Assembly (NCBI RefSeq): GCF_000600295.1
Contig: NZ_JEMG01000001.1
Coordinates: 829,055 to 893,054, forward strand
DNA: 64,000 nucleotides
Reading direction: 5' to 3'
Source: Hylemonella gracilis str. Niagara R
GTDB lineage: Bacteria > Pseudomonadota > Gammaproteobacteria > Burkholderiales > Burkholderiaceae_C
The notes under the pieces were generated by a model, which saw nothing but the letters and a program-made list of their open reading frames with translations, was not told the origin of the DNA and searched no databases. Position numbers and translations under genes: made by a program. Shown here piece by piece: positions 1-6,329 of the stretch (its first letter is position 1; the number at the start of each line of letters is the position of its first letter).

Positions 1-162
1 GGTGGTGCGCTGCAAGAGGCGCAGGCCCAGCCGTCCTTCCAGCGCCCCGAGGCGTTTGCTGACCACGGCCAGGGACAGCCCCAATTCCCGTGCTGCGGCA
101 GACATGCTCCCCGTCACCACGGTACGGTCGAAGATGCGCAGGTCTTGCAGGTTGTCGATCAC
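1..162 (-). CDS. LysR family transcriptional regulator, N-terminal part (runs off the left edge)
   Basis: Reading leftward from a GTG at 162, the frame stays open to base 1 and gives a typical LysR winged helix-turn-helix: an N-terminal 'NLQDLRIFDRTVV' followed by 'SMSAAARELGLSLAVVSKR' and 'LEGRLGLRLLQRTT'. The effector-binding domain lies outside the window. The gene is divergent from the exported MBL-fold hydrolase starting at 266, the usual arrangement for a LysR regulator and its target, so control of that hydrolase is a reasonable inference. The GTG start is inferred; no strong ribosome binding site is visible. Confidence 0.85.
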   Translation of the reverse strand, partial: MIDNLQDLRIFDRTVVTGSMSAAARELGLSLAVVSKRLGALEGRLGLRLLQRTT

Positions 163-265
163 GGGATTATCAATTTTCCATTGATTCAAATTCAGCAGAT
201 GGCCAGTTTATCTCTTTGGTGGAAATTATCAGAATCCTGGGCTCTGTCCATTTCCAGGAGCTTGT
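163..265. promoter_or_regulatory. Divergent promoter region between LysR regulator and MBL-fold hydrolase
   Basis: This AT-rich 103-bp gap separates the two divergent genes and must hold both promoters and any LysR operator. A GGAG ribosome binding site lies just before the ATG at 266. No specific T-N11-A operator could be assigned with confidence. Confidence 0.4.
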
Positions 266-1255
266 ATGCCAGCTTATCGTTTCCCCGTCGCCGCCGCCCT
301 GGCCGCCTTGTCCATCCTGTCCGTCCAGTTCCTCACTGCGCCGGCTGCTTACGCCCATGCCCCGCAGCCCCAGCTGTCCGAAAGCCAGGCGGGTTATTAC
401 CGGCTCAAAGTCGGCGCGATCGACATCATTGCGCTGTCCGACGGCACCGTGACCCTCAACTCCGAGCTCTTGAGCCGCATGCCGCCAGAGCAGGTGCAGT
501 CGGTGCTGAAGCAGTCTTACGTCGGCCCCCTGCTCAATGCCTCGGTCAACGCCTACCTCATCAAGCAAGGGGAGCGCTTGATCTTGGTGGATGCAGGCAC
601 GGGCGAGCTGTATGGCCCCACGCTCAATAAACTCCCGGCCTCGCTCAAGGCGGTGGGTTACACGCCCGAACAGATCACGGACATCCTGGTCACCCACATT
701 CACACCGACCATACCGGCGGCCTGATGGATGGCAACACCCGCGTGTTCCCCAACGCCACCATCCACGTCGATCGGCGAGAAGTGGAGTACTGGTTGTCAC
801 CCGAAAAGCGCGCCCAGGCCCCGGCGCAGATGCAGCAGTATTTCGACCAAGCACAACTGAAGTTCGGACCTTCCGTCGCCGCTGGGAAGGTAAAGGTCTT
901 TGATGGCGCCACCGAACTGTTTGCGGGCATTCGCTCCGTCCCTGCCTACGGTCACACGCCTGGGCATTCCTTTTATGTGCTCGAAAGCCTAGGCGAAAAA
1001 ATCGCCTTCTGGGGCGACATCCTGCATGTGGCGGAGGTGCAGTTGCCACACCCAGACGTCACCATCCAGTTCGATGTGGACCCGACCGCCGCCGCCGCCG
1101 CGCGGGCGCGCGCATTTGCCGAGGCCGCCCAACAAGGTTATCTGATTGCCCCGGCCCATATGTCGTTCCCTGGCGTCGGGCATCTGCGTCGGGATGGCAA
1201 GGGTTATCGTTTTGTCCCCCTGCCGTATCTGAACGACTACTACCAGGCGAAATAA
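266..1255 (+). CDS. Exported metallo-beta-lactamase-fold hydrolase
   Basis: A 329-aa protein with a signal peptide (about residues 1-30, ending AAPAAYA-HA) and a full metal-binding set: H144xH146xD148H149 in 'THIHTDHTGG', H230 in 'GHTPGH', D251 in 'WGD' and H298 in 'APAHMS'. It therefore probably binds two zinc ions and hydrolyses a substrate in the periplasm. The layout resembles the lactonase/quorum-quenching and arylsulfatase-like MBL groups, but the substrate cannot be told from sequence. GGAG upstream of the ATG supports the start. The divergent LysR gene is its likely regulator. Confidence 0.88.
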   Translation: MPAYRFPVAAALAALSILSVQFLTAPAAYAHAPQPQLSESQAGYYRLKVGAIDIIALSDGTVTLNSELLSRMPPEQVQSVLKQSYVGPLLNASVNAYLIKQGERLILVDAGTGELYGPTLNKLPASLKAVGYTPEQITDILVTHIHTDHTGGLMDGNTRVFPNATIHVDRREVEYWLSPEKRAQAPAQMQQYFDQAQLKFGPSVAAGKVKVFDGATELFAGIRSVPAYGHTPGHSFYVLESLGEKIAFWGDILHVAEVQLPHPDVTIQFDVDPTAAAAARARAFAEAAQQGYLIAPAHMSFPGVGHLRRDGKGYRFVPLPYLNDYYQAK

Positions 1256-1323
1256 ACCAACGGCTCGGGGCGCGAGGGTCACAGGTCGCCCCAGGCTTGG
1301 GCCGCATCAGACGAGGAATTCCC

Positions 1324-2112
1324 TCAAAGCGGCCCAGGCTCAGCGCTGGGATTCAAGTCAATTTTGTATCTGACCGCCGTTCGCGCCAGCGATTGCGTCA
1401 TCATCGCGATGTCTTGTGTCCAGAACAATTGTTCGGCTGGATTGCCCAGGATGGCATGTTCGGCGAACACTGTCGACCACATCGAGACTATATGCTCGTC
1501 GCCCAGTTGGGCATGCTCGAAGTTGGTGTGATAACCGACTTTCTCGGCGCCAGAGAAAGTGAACCTGAAGACCTCCTTGAGCTTTTCGATGTCGTCCGGG
1601 CCGCTGACTTTCACGAAATAGATGACGCTCAAACGTTTGACGTTGAGACCGATCCAGAACTTCATTTGGAAGTCCGCCAAGGTGAGGTGGTAGTTGCAGC
1701 CAAAGATGTCCTTGCGGCGTCCATGCACGGTCGAGGCCCGAGTAACCGGCATGACGGTGACCGTCTGCTCCGCCTGCAGCTGAGGTATTTCGATGCGTGA
1801 CAGACTCTCGACCAGGTGTCGATCAAGGAACAGGTTGGTCTTCTCATAGAGCCTTGTCGTGCTGAGCTGTCTCTCCGCGAACAGCACGAAGACCATGATG
1901 GCGAAAGCGCCGATGGCGGTTTGAGCGATCGCCATCAATGGAACCACGCGTTCACTCGCCTGGGGCGTGGAAAAAAGGAAATGGAGGCCCGCGCCAATCG
2001 CGCAGAGGCCAAGTAGTGCCAACAGAACCAATAGCGCGATCCGTGCCCAGAGTGGCAAAAAGATGATCTGTTGGGCATCCAAGTTGTTTGGTTGAGCAAG
2101 GCTGTCGCGCAT
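1324..2112 (-). CDS. Two-TM membrane protein of unknown function
   Basis: A 262-aa protein not recognised as a known family. Two hydrophobic segments lie near the N terminus (about residues 20-50 and 58-83), followed by about 175 mostly hydrophilic residues, presumably cytoplasmic. Its ATG overlaps the CATGA target-site duplication of the adjacent transposon-like element, so everything upstream of the start codon is now transposon end sequence and there is no ribosome binding site. Without the insertion the ATG would lie 3 nt after the folB stop codon (now at 8501), so it was probably the downstream gene of a folB operon and may now be poorly expressed. Confidence 0.6.
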   Translation of the reverse strand: MRDSLAQPNNLDAQQIIFLPLWARIALLVLLALLGLCAIGAGLHFLFSTPQASERVVPLMAIAQTAIGAFAIMVFVLFAERQLSTTRLYEKTNLFLDRHLVESLSRIEIPQLQAEQTVTVMPVTRASTVHGRRKDIFGCNYHLTLADFQMKFWIGLNVKRLSVIYFVKVSGPDDIEKLKEVFRFTFSGAEKVGYHTNFEHAQLGDEHIVSMWSTVFAEHAILGNPAEQLFWTQDIAMMTQSLARTAVRYKIDLNPSAEPGPL

Positions 2113-2114
2113 GA

Positions 2115-2139
2115 TGTCGATGACAATTGAGTTGGCAAT
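2115..2139 (+). repeat. Left terminal inverted repeat of the element
   Basis: 25 bp beginning TGTCGATGACAATTGAG and ending GGCAAT. It aligns without gaps to the right end (19 of 25 identical). The inner 18 bases match the second right-end repeat at 16 of 18 positions. Confidence 0.85.
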
Positions 2140-2220
2140 TATGTGCTATATAAATCAAAGACTTATGGTGCTCTAGAAGTCCCAGAATTTCACGCGGAGT
2201 CTGCAATCTCATTTGCAATT

Positions 2221-2249
2221 CAATTGTCGGAAAGTCCTTTCGACAATTG
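2221..2249. repeat. Palindrome of transposon-end-like repeats
   Basis: Two inverted copies of CAATTGTCG with GGAAAG and CTTTC arms around a 2-bp centre. One arm is one base shorter. The motif is the core of the terminal repeats of the surrounding element, so this may be an inner transposase-binding cluster or the fused ends of a second, decayed element. Confidence 0.55.
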
Positions 2250-2470
2250 CTGCTTTTATTGGCATCTGTCCAAACAATATCGAACACGCCGAGCTCGCAC
2301 ATAAGTTGGCCGCTCAGAGAATAGCCGTTCTTCCAATGCAACCTGTTAGGACAGATTCATGAAGTGGCTGTCAATGACAGCCCCGCAGCGGTTGCAGCCG
2401 GTCGCTACGGAAGCCTGACTGACCTGTTGCGGCTACATAGCGGTCGCTCAGCACCTGGACAGTTGGGCCT

Positions 2471-3052
2471 TTAACGTTTCGAGCTAACCGGCCCGTGGAG
2501 GCAGGCATCACCGGGGACAAGCTTCGAGTTGATTGCTTTGACCACCGCAGCCCTGTGCTTGCCTATGAGAAAGTGGCGGGGCAGATACTTCAAGAGTGGG
2601 TGACTGCGCTTGGCACGGATGACCGAGGCCACGTGTTCCCGAACTTCGATGAGCGTGGCTCGATCCCATGCCCAAAGCACTTGATCCTTAACCGCGATGG
2701 CGTAATAGGCATCTCTCGGCCATTGGAGTTGATGCTTTCTTAGAAGTGTGCAGCGCCGACATGAGATAACGCCCCAAATCGGATACTGACTGAGTCGGCG
2801 TTTTGGTGTTCCCCAGAACAAGCCCTTGAACGGGTTATCTGGGTCCCCCCATGCAAAGACTGAGGGGAATCGTTCTCGTACGAAGCAGTTATTCCACCTG
2901 ACGAGGTCACTAGTGCCGGGCGTTCCTTCACGATGGAACTCAAAAGGTGGCTGAAAGCTAGCCTCGCTGGTGCAGCGCGGACACTCAACGGCGACATTGT
3001 TTGGCATTCCGTGAACGCTGCGGCCCCGCTGCGTTCCCCACGAGTACTCCAT
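2471..3052 (-). CDS. Cassette-borne hypothetical protein with two CxxC pairs (third cassette)
   Basis: A 193-aa protein, family not recognised. It has a CPRC pair (about residue 24) and a CRRC pair (about residue 97), suggesting one zinc knuckle, and a basic C-terminal half. The frame extends upstream to an ATG at 3091, but those codons lie inside the attC site at 3068-3145. The start chosen (3052) is the first ATG after the attC core GTTAGGC and has an AGGA element 7 nt upstream. It lies in the same orientation as the two cassettes before it. No convincing attC was found after its stop, so the cassette end may be lost. Confidence 0.6.
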   Translation of the reverse strand: MEYSWGTQRGRSVHGMPNNVAVECPRCTSEASFQPPFEFHREGTPGTSDLVRWNNCFVRERFPSVFAWGDPDNPFKGLFWGTPKRRLSQYPIWGVISCRRCTLLRKHQLQWPRDAYYAIAVKDQVLWAWDRATLIEVREHVASVIRAKRSHPLLKYLPRHFLIGKHRAAVVKAINSKLVPGDACLHGPVSSKR

Positions 3053-3067
3053 AGCGGTTCCTGTGAT

Positions 3068-3145
3068 GCCTAACGTGAAGCGAAGGGGCACGTCGTAAGC
3101 GCGTTCCAGCGACCGGAGGGAGCGAGCTTGAGCATAGGGTTAGCG
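3068..3145 (-). other. attC site 2 (integron cassette recombination site)
   Basis: Read on the minus strand, this 78-bp imperfect inverted repeat opens with the inverse core CGCTAAC and closes with the core GTTAGGC, an exact match to the G^TTRRRY consensus. Next to the inverse core is TATGCTCAAGC, like the L'' box of attC1 (TGCGCTCAAGC). The stop codon of the upstream cassette gene (TAA at 3140-3142) lies inside the inverse core, as is typical of gene cassettes. Confidence 0.75.
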
Positions 3146-3490
3146 ACTGCAGTCACTTGGGGATACCTCGCGAATGCTTGCAACTTTCTTGATATGAAAG
3201 AAAGCTGGATATGCTGAGATGAACTCACCATCGGTAGTTTTTGTTTTTCTTCCAAGCTCGCCATCTAATTCAACGAACACCCCATGCTCAGAAAGAGCGG
3301 AGGATTTTTTTAGCCCCTCGGAAATGAGTAAATTTCTTACCTTCTTTGGAGCTAAGAACCAGTAACCGGTCTTGCTCCCGCAAGGATAAAAAGCTTCATT
3401 CTCCGGGCCAACATATAAGTGTCCACGGGATGCTTCGGCAGCAGAGGAACTGGCAATCATTGTTCCGAGAAGAGCGGCAACAATTTTCAT
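3140..3490 (-). CDS. Cassette-borne small exported protein (second cassette)
   Basis: A 116-aa protein with a short signal peptide (MKIVAALLGTMIASSSAAEA) and two later cysteines (about residues 37 and 114) that could form a disulfide outside the cytoplasm. No family recognised. It fills its cassette almost completely: the ATG follows directly on the core site of attC1 (3493-3499) and the TAA stop is part of the inverse core of attC2. There is no room for its own promoter, so expression would depend on read-through from the integron side. Base composition is clearly more AT-rich than the chromosome. Confidence 0.7.
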   Translation of the reverse strand: MKIVAALLGTMIASSSAAEASRGHLYVGPENEAFYPCGSKTGYWFLAPKKVRNLLISEGLKKSSALSEHGVFVELDGELGRKTKTTDGEFISAYPAFFHIKKVASIREVSPSDCSR

Positions 3491-3492
3491 AT

Positions 3493-3551
3493 CGCTAACG
3501 TGGAGCTAAGCGGCCGCCGCTTGCGGCGGTCTGCTTGAGCGCAGGGTTAGA
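3493..3551 (-). other. attC site 1 (59-base element)
   Basis: Exactly 59 bp on the minus strand, from inverse core TTCTAAC to core GTTAGCG. Between them CTGCGCTCAAGC pairs with GCTTAGCTCCA and a GC-rich CCGCCGC/GCGGCGG stem forms the hairpin tip. This is the classic folded attC recognised by integron integrases. It also encodes the last codons of the cassette 1 protein. Confidence 0.85.
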
Positions 3552-3841
3552 ACGTGGAGCTTGATGCAGAACACGACCAGCAACACACCGCCAAGAAATG
3601 CACCGACTGCAAGCGAGGTTAGGTAGGCAATGACCTGCCATGTTGCACTCAAAGTGGCGAAACCAAAAAATGCAATCGTGAGCACCGTGGCGATGCCACC
3701 AACAGTAGAACCGATAACGAAAACGAAAGTTATCCGAATGGCAATTGAGGTTGGCTGAGAGAAGCGAGCACCCGCAAACGCAATGACCAGAAGAACTACT
3801 GCGCCGGGAAGGACAACCAATGCTGAGAATATAGGCGCCAT
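3506..3841 (-). CDS. Cassette-borne small integral membrane protein (first cassette)
   Basis: A 111-aa protein with about three hydrophobic segments (residues ~5-25, 33-60 and 68-95), probably an inner-membrane protein; family not recognised. The last 14 or so residues (LTLRSSRPPQAAAA) are translated from attC site 1, whose TAG supplies the stop. Tails like this are a known by-product of genes running into the 59-base element. There is no ribosome binding site before the ATG. The only good one belongs to the 20-codon leader ORF ending 6 nt upstream (3848-3910), so translation is probably coupled to it. Confidence 0.72.
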   Translation of the reverse strand: MAPIFSALVVLPGAVVLLVIAFAGARFSQPTSIAIRITFVFVIGSTVGGIATVLTIAFFGFATLSATWQVIAYLTSLAVGAFLGGVLLVVFCIKLHVLTLRSSRPPQAAAA

Positions 3842-3844
3842 AGC

Positions 3845-3910
3845 GTTTTAACGTAATGTCCGGAGCAAAGTCTGCTCTATAAGTTGAGCGCTGCTCCATA
3901 AGTTGGTCAT
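3845..3910 (-). other. attI-like primary integration site with core GTTAAAAC
   Basis: This segment lies between the intI relic (plus strand) and the first cassette (minus strand), exactly where attI belongs. On the minus strand it ends in ACGTTAAAAC, a GTT-type core (recombination expected after the G at 3852). It contains TTATGGAGCAGC, which also occurs in my recollection of attI1 of class 1 integrons, and a GAGCA/TGCTC mini-hairpin at 3863-3877. The core departs from GTTRRRY at one position. The assignment rests mainly on position and orientation. Confidence 0.6.
3848..3910 (-). CDS. 20-codon leader ORF across attI (ORF-11-like)
   Basis: A short frame (MTNLWSSAQLIEQTLLRTLR) with a near-perfect Shine-Dalgarno (CAGGAGGG) 4 nt before its ATG. 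It ends 6 nt before the cassette 1 ATG, which itself has no ribosome binding site. Class 1 integrons are known to carry such a short ORF (ORF-11) across attI1 that boosts translation of cassettes lacking their own site. The role here is inferred from this layout. Confidence 0.6.
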   Translation of the reverse strand: MTNLWSSAQLIEQTLLRTLR

Positions 3911-3942
3911 GTGTCCCTCCTGAGATTGGCTTGCAACGTGGC

Positions 3943-3973
3943 TTGACACTCAATGCGCTGGATATATGTCCAG
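3943..3973 (+). promoter_or_regulatory. Promoter with LexA-box-like palindrome in front of the intI relic
   Basis: A consensus TTGACA (3943-3948) is followed by CTGGATATATGTCCAG (3958-3973). This is CTG-N10-CAG, a palindrome matching the E. coli LexA consensus at 13 of 16 positions and overlapping the likely -10 region. SOS control of intI by LexA is established for Vibrio and class 1 integrons. The ATG of the relic follows 5 bases after the palindrome. Confidence 0.65.
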
Positions 3974-3977
3974 CTAT

Positions 3978-4127
3978 ATGAATCCGACGAAAACCAGCAC
4001 TCCTGTGCTGCAGTCCACACGGATTCTGGACCAGTTGCGCAAGCGGGTTCGGTACATCCACTATAGATATGGAAAGAGCATCCTACGGCTCCCTCAACTC
4101 GATGGGAGACCATCATGGAAGCAGTAG
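3978..4127 (+). pseudogene. intI: Integron integrase intI, N-terminal relic
   Basis: A 49-codon frame whose first ~30 residues resemble the N terminus of IntI: after a short variable lead it reads ILDQLRKRVRYIHY, against VLDQLRERIRYLHY in IntI1 as I recall it (10 of the last 13 positions identical). Similarity stops at about 4064-4073, after which the sequence belongs to the tyrosine recombinase gene starting at 4115. The catalytic domain is therefore gone. It diverges from the cassettes, as intI always does. Because fewer than 35 residues remain the call depends on this short match plus the attI/attC context. Confidence 0.72.
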
Positions 4128-4738
4128 GAAATGCCACTCATCATGAGCCGTGGAACAAGGGAAAAATCGTTGGCCAGAAGGCACCATTCAAGCCAAAGGA
4201 CATCTGGGCACTCCGTGTTCGACTCCAAATGCAAGGGCGTACGCGGGAACTTGCACTTCTCAATCTGGGCATCGATAGCAAGTTACGTGGGTGTGACCTG
4301 GTCGCACTCAAAGTTCGCGACGTATGCCATGGCGACCAGGTGGCGAGCCGCGCCATCGTCATGCAGCAAAAAACCCAACGACCGGTTCAATTCGAAATCA
4401 CCGCAGCCACCCGAGAAGCCTTAGCGGCGTGGATCAGGCATGCCGGGTTGAAGCCGGACAACTTCCTATTCCCCAGCAGGCTTCACGAGTCGCCTCATCT
4501 CGGCACTCGACAGTACTCCCGAATACTCAGACATTAGGTGGACGAGCTGGGACTGGACCGGGCTGACTACGGAACGCATTCGATGCGCAGAACCAAGGCC
4601 ACGTTGATCTACCGGCGGACTAAGAATCTTCGCGCCGTCCAGTTGCTCCTCGGGCATTCCAAGCTGGAGTCAACCGTGAGGTATCTGGGCATCGAAGTCG
4701 ACGACGCCCTGGAAATCTCTGAACAGACGGAGATCTGA
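4115..4738 (+). pseudogene. Tyrosine recombinase, interrupted by an in-frame TAG
   Basis: The frame runs from ATG 4115 to 4738 (207 codons) with one internal amber codon at 4535-4537 (codon 141). Both halves are well conserved: R58 in 'KLRGCDLVALKVRDV', H155xxR158 in 'THSMRR', H181 in 'LGHSK' and nucleophile Y190 in 'TVRYLG'. Everything needed for catalysis beyond R58 lies after the TAG, so the truncated product is dead unless the amber codon is read through. A Trp (TGG to TAG) fits the spot '..RH-W-VDELGLD'. This is the short recombinase type without an N-terminal core-binding domain, not an IntI. It replaces the 3' part of intI. Confidence 0.8.
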
Positions 4739-4844
4739 AGTAGTGGTGGTGTTGGCGCGACTGCGGGGTCGTGCTGACACCCCTGTTGTCCGCTACAGGG
4801 CACGACGCTAGACTGGCGAAAACGGCCAGAAGCGGACATCGATC

Positions 4845-5264
4845 ATGCGAATCTTCTACATGTTTTGGTTTTTCTTCTGCTCCGGCTGGGGCTACCTTGT
4901 AGCGACATTTCCTGCCGAAGCCGCGCCGCCGCTCTCCCAATCTCTCGTCCCATTCCCGGTAGCAATGGCTATGGCTATGGCGTTCACCTGGTGGGAGTCG
5001 AGAGGGATCAAGAGTCGGAAACTTCCCGCACCCTCGTTACGTCTCAAGCCGTGGGATTTGCCGATAGGCTTGATGGTTTTCATTGGCCTGACCTTTACCT
5101 TCACGGGTATTTGGGGCGTCGCTCTGGCGATTGGTTTCGGCCTATCAAGTCCAACGCAGGCTTTGTACTTTCTGGCTCTGGGCCTTGGATTCGCCATTGG
5201 TTGCTATACCGCGAGTCGCCTCATGCCGGACCGCTTCACCAACACGGCTGCTCGCTCGGGGTAG
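4845..5264 (+). CDS. Small membrane protein of unknown function
   Basis: A 139-aa, very hydrophobic protein with about four membrane segments (residues ~4-22, 30-47, 72-95, 101-125), including an unusual repeated MAMAMA stretch. No family recognised. It lies inside the transposon-like element between the broken recombinase and the kinase fragment. The start is the first ATG; no strong ribosome binding site precedes it. Confidence 0.5.
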   Translation: MRIFYMFWFFFCSGWGYLVATFPAEAAPPLSQSLVPFPVAMAMAMAFTWWESRGIKSRKLPAPSLRLKPWDLPIGLMVFIGLTFTFTGIWGVALAIGFGLSSPTQALYFLALGLGFAIGCYTASRLMPDRFTNTAARSG

Positions 5265-5548
5265 GGCGTCCGCTTCGGGCCCGAAGCCGTCCCTCAAACT
5301 GCTAGAGGTGAGGGACTGCAATCAGCCTGAACCGGACCTCGCGCTTTGGACGGCGGCTGTGCAGCGATTGCTGGCGGTCGTCGTCACTGCGTAAAGGCGC
5401 GGTCATAGCCAAAGAGCGGCCATTCGGGTACCGCCATGTTCGCCACCCCATTGACCGGTTTCAGTGGAGCAATTAACGGTGACAACGGCCCATTGCCTAG
5501 CTTATCAAACCTCGCTACCTTGCCAAGCGCTGCCGCTTTTCGTGATAA
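5265..5548. other. 284-bp spacer between membrane protein and kinase remnant
   Basis: No gene with recognisable similarity. Short open frames exist on the plus strand but show no domain. The segment is probably decayed sequence upstream of the sensor-kinase fragment. Confidence 0.4.
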
Positions 5549-5803
5549 GTGTTTGCGTGCTGGACGCCAAGTGTCACCGTCGAAAACACGGTCGATGAGA
5601 TCGATCCGAAAATCATGCTCCGGCTGTTCGACCGCTTCTATCGAGCAAATCCATCGCGGGCACAGCCCGACTTAGAAGGTGCCGGGCTCGGCCTTGCCAT
5701 CACGCGAGCCATCATAAAGACGCACGGAGGCAAGATCGAAGTTTCATCCGCTCAGGGCCGCACGAGATTTACGTTGGTTTTCATCAAAGTGCGCCCGACA
5801 TGA
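5549..5803 (+). pseudogene. C-terminal fragment of a heavy-metal-type sensor histidine kinase
   Basis: Only the end of the ATP-binding domain remains. It reads VENT (N box edge), 'LFDRFYRANPSR' (F box), 'GAGLGLAITRAIIKTHGG' (G2 box) and 'GRTRFTL'. These phrases are typical of CusS/CzcS/IrlS-type kinases. The periplasmic sensor, HAMP and phospho-acceptor His domains and the partner response regulator are absent. It is followed, on the opposite strand, by a metal-handling operon and may be what is left of that operon's regulator. Confidence 0.75.
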
Positions 5804-5933
5804 GCGCAAACACCAGTGGCATCTTTGCGCACGCGACGCATCTGCAAATCCCGTACACATGCAAGGAGCAGTTCTTTCGGCATCTGCTGGTGCCGCAAGC
5901 CTTCACCTGATGGACCGTTGGGAATCTGAGAAA

Positions 5934-6329
5934 TCAGACGCCCATCCAGGGCAGCACAAAGGCAAACAAGCCGCCCACAAAGTACAGCCCCACGCTGGAC
6001 AGCCACACGCGCCAGGCGATGCGGCGGGTGCGCAGGCAGGCACCGCGCAGGGCCGGGTCGGTGGGACAGGGGGCGCTGCGGTGGTGCCATTGCCAGGCGC
6101 CGCTGGCCAGCAGCATCAGGCCGGCGAAGAGGAAGAGGCCCTCCTTGTGTTCGCTGAGCCAGACGATCTGCGGAAACACCGCCATCAGGCTGGAGAGCGC
6201 CGCCCCTGCGCCCAGGGCCACCAGCATCGCCGGCAGCGCACAGCACACCAGTGTGCTGGTGCTGGCGAACAACGCCACCAACGAGGACCAGAGGCCACCG
6301 CGCGTCTCGCTCAGGCCGTCGGCGCTCAT
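5934..6329 (-). CDS. MerT-like inner-membrane metal transporter
   Basis: A 131-aa protein with three predicted membrane segments. The first carries a vicinal cysteine pair C29-C30 ('TLVCCALP') and the loop after the second carries C87 and C97. Paired cysteines in TM1 and in the following cytoplasmic loop are the architecture by which MerT takes Hg(II) from MerP. The sequence is otherwise not close to classical MerT, so the metal is uncertain. Its ATG overlaps the stop of the MerP-like gene by 4 nt, so the two are translationally coupled. Last gene of a five-gene minus-strand operon. Confidence 0.65.
   Translation of the reverse strand: MSADGLSETRGGLWSSLVALFASTSTLVCCALPAMLVALGAGAALSSLMAVFPQIVWLSEHKEGLFLFAGLMLLASGAWQWHHRSAPCPTDPALRGACLRTRRIAWRVWLSSVGLYFVGGLFAFVLPWMGV

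Larger units (their letters stand above)
2113..2470. other. Left arm of the element: no gene, repeats only
   Basis: About 360 bp without a credible gene. It holds the left terminal repeat, then a near-perfect palindrome built from the same CAATTGTCG motif (2221-2249, CAATTGTCGGAAAG..CTTTCGACAATTG) preceded by a TTGCAATTCAATTGTCGG copy in right-end orientation, and a perfect GGCTGTCA/TGACAGCC inverted repeat at 2366-2382. Composition is much more AT-rich than the flanking chromosome up to about 2340. Confidence 0.6.

Noticed and set aside
2341..2470. Possible third attC after the 193-aa cassette gene
   Set aside because: A GCCCAAC motif follows the stop, but no matching GTTRRRY core or paired L boxes was found within 150 bp.
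2495..2743. Plus-strand 82-aa frame opposite the third cassette gene
   Set aside because: The minus-strand gene has two CxxC pairs, a good start after attC and cassette context; the plus frame shows nothing.
3842..4738. Class 1 integron or Tn402 proper
   Set aside because: The intI relic, attI-like region and terminal repeats differ from class 1/Tn402 sequences, and no qacE/sul1 or tni genes are present. Only the layout is shared.
4115..4738. The recombinase as the integron integrase itself
   Set aside because: It lacks the N-terminal core-binding domain and the IntI-specific insertion and is only ~207 codons; the short IntI relic lies separately just upstream.
5436..5675. 79-aa plus-strand frame overlapping the kinase remnant
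   Set aside because: It lies in another frame than the recognisable F and G2 boxes of the kinase fragment and has no similarity of its own.
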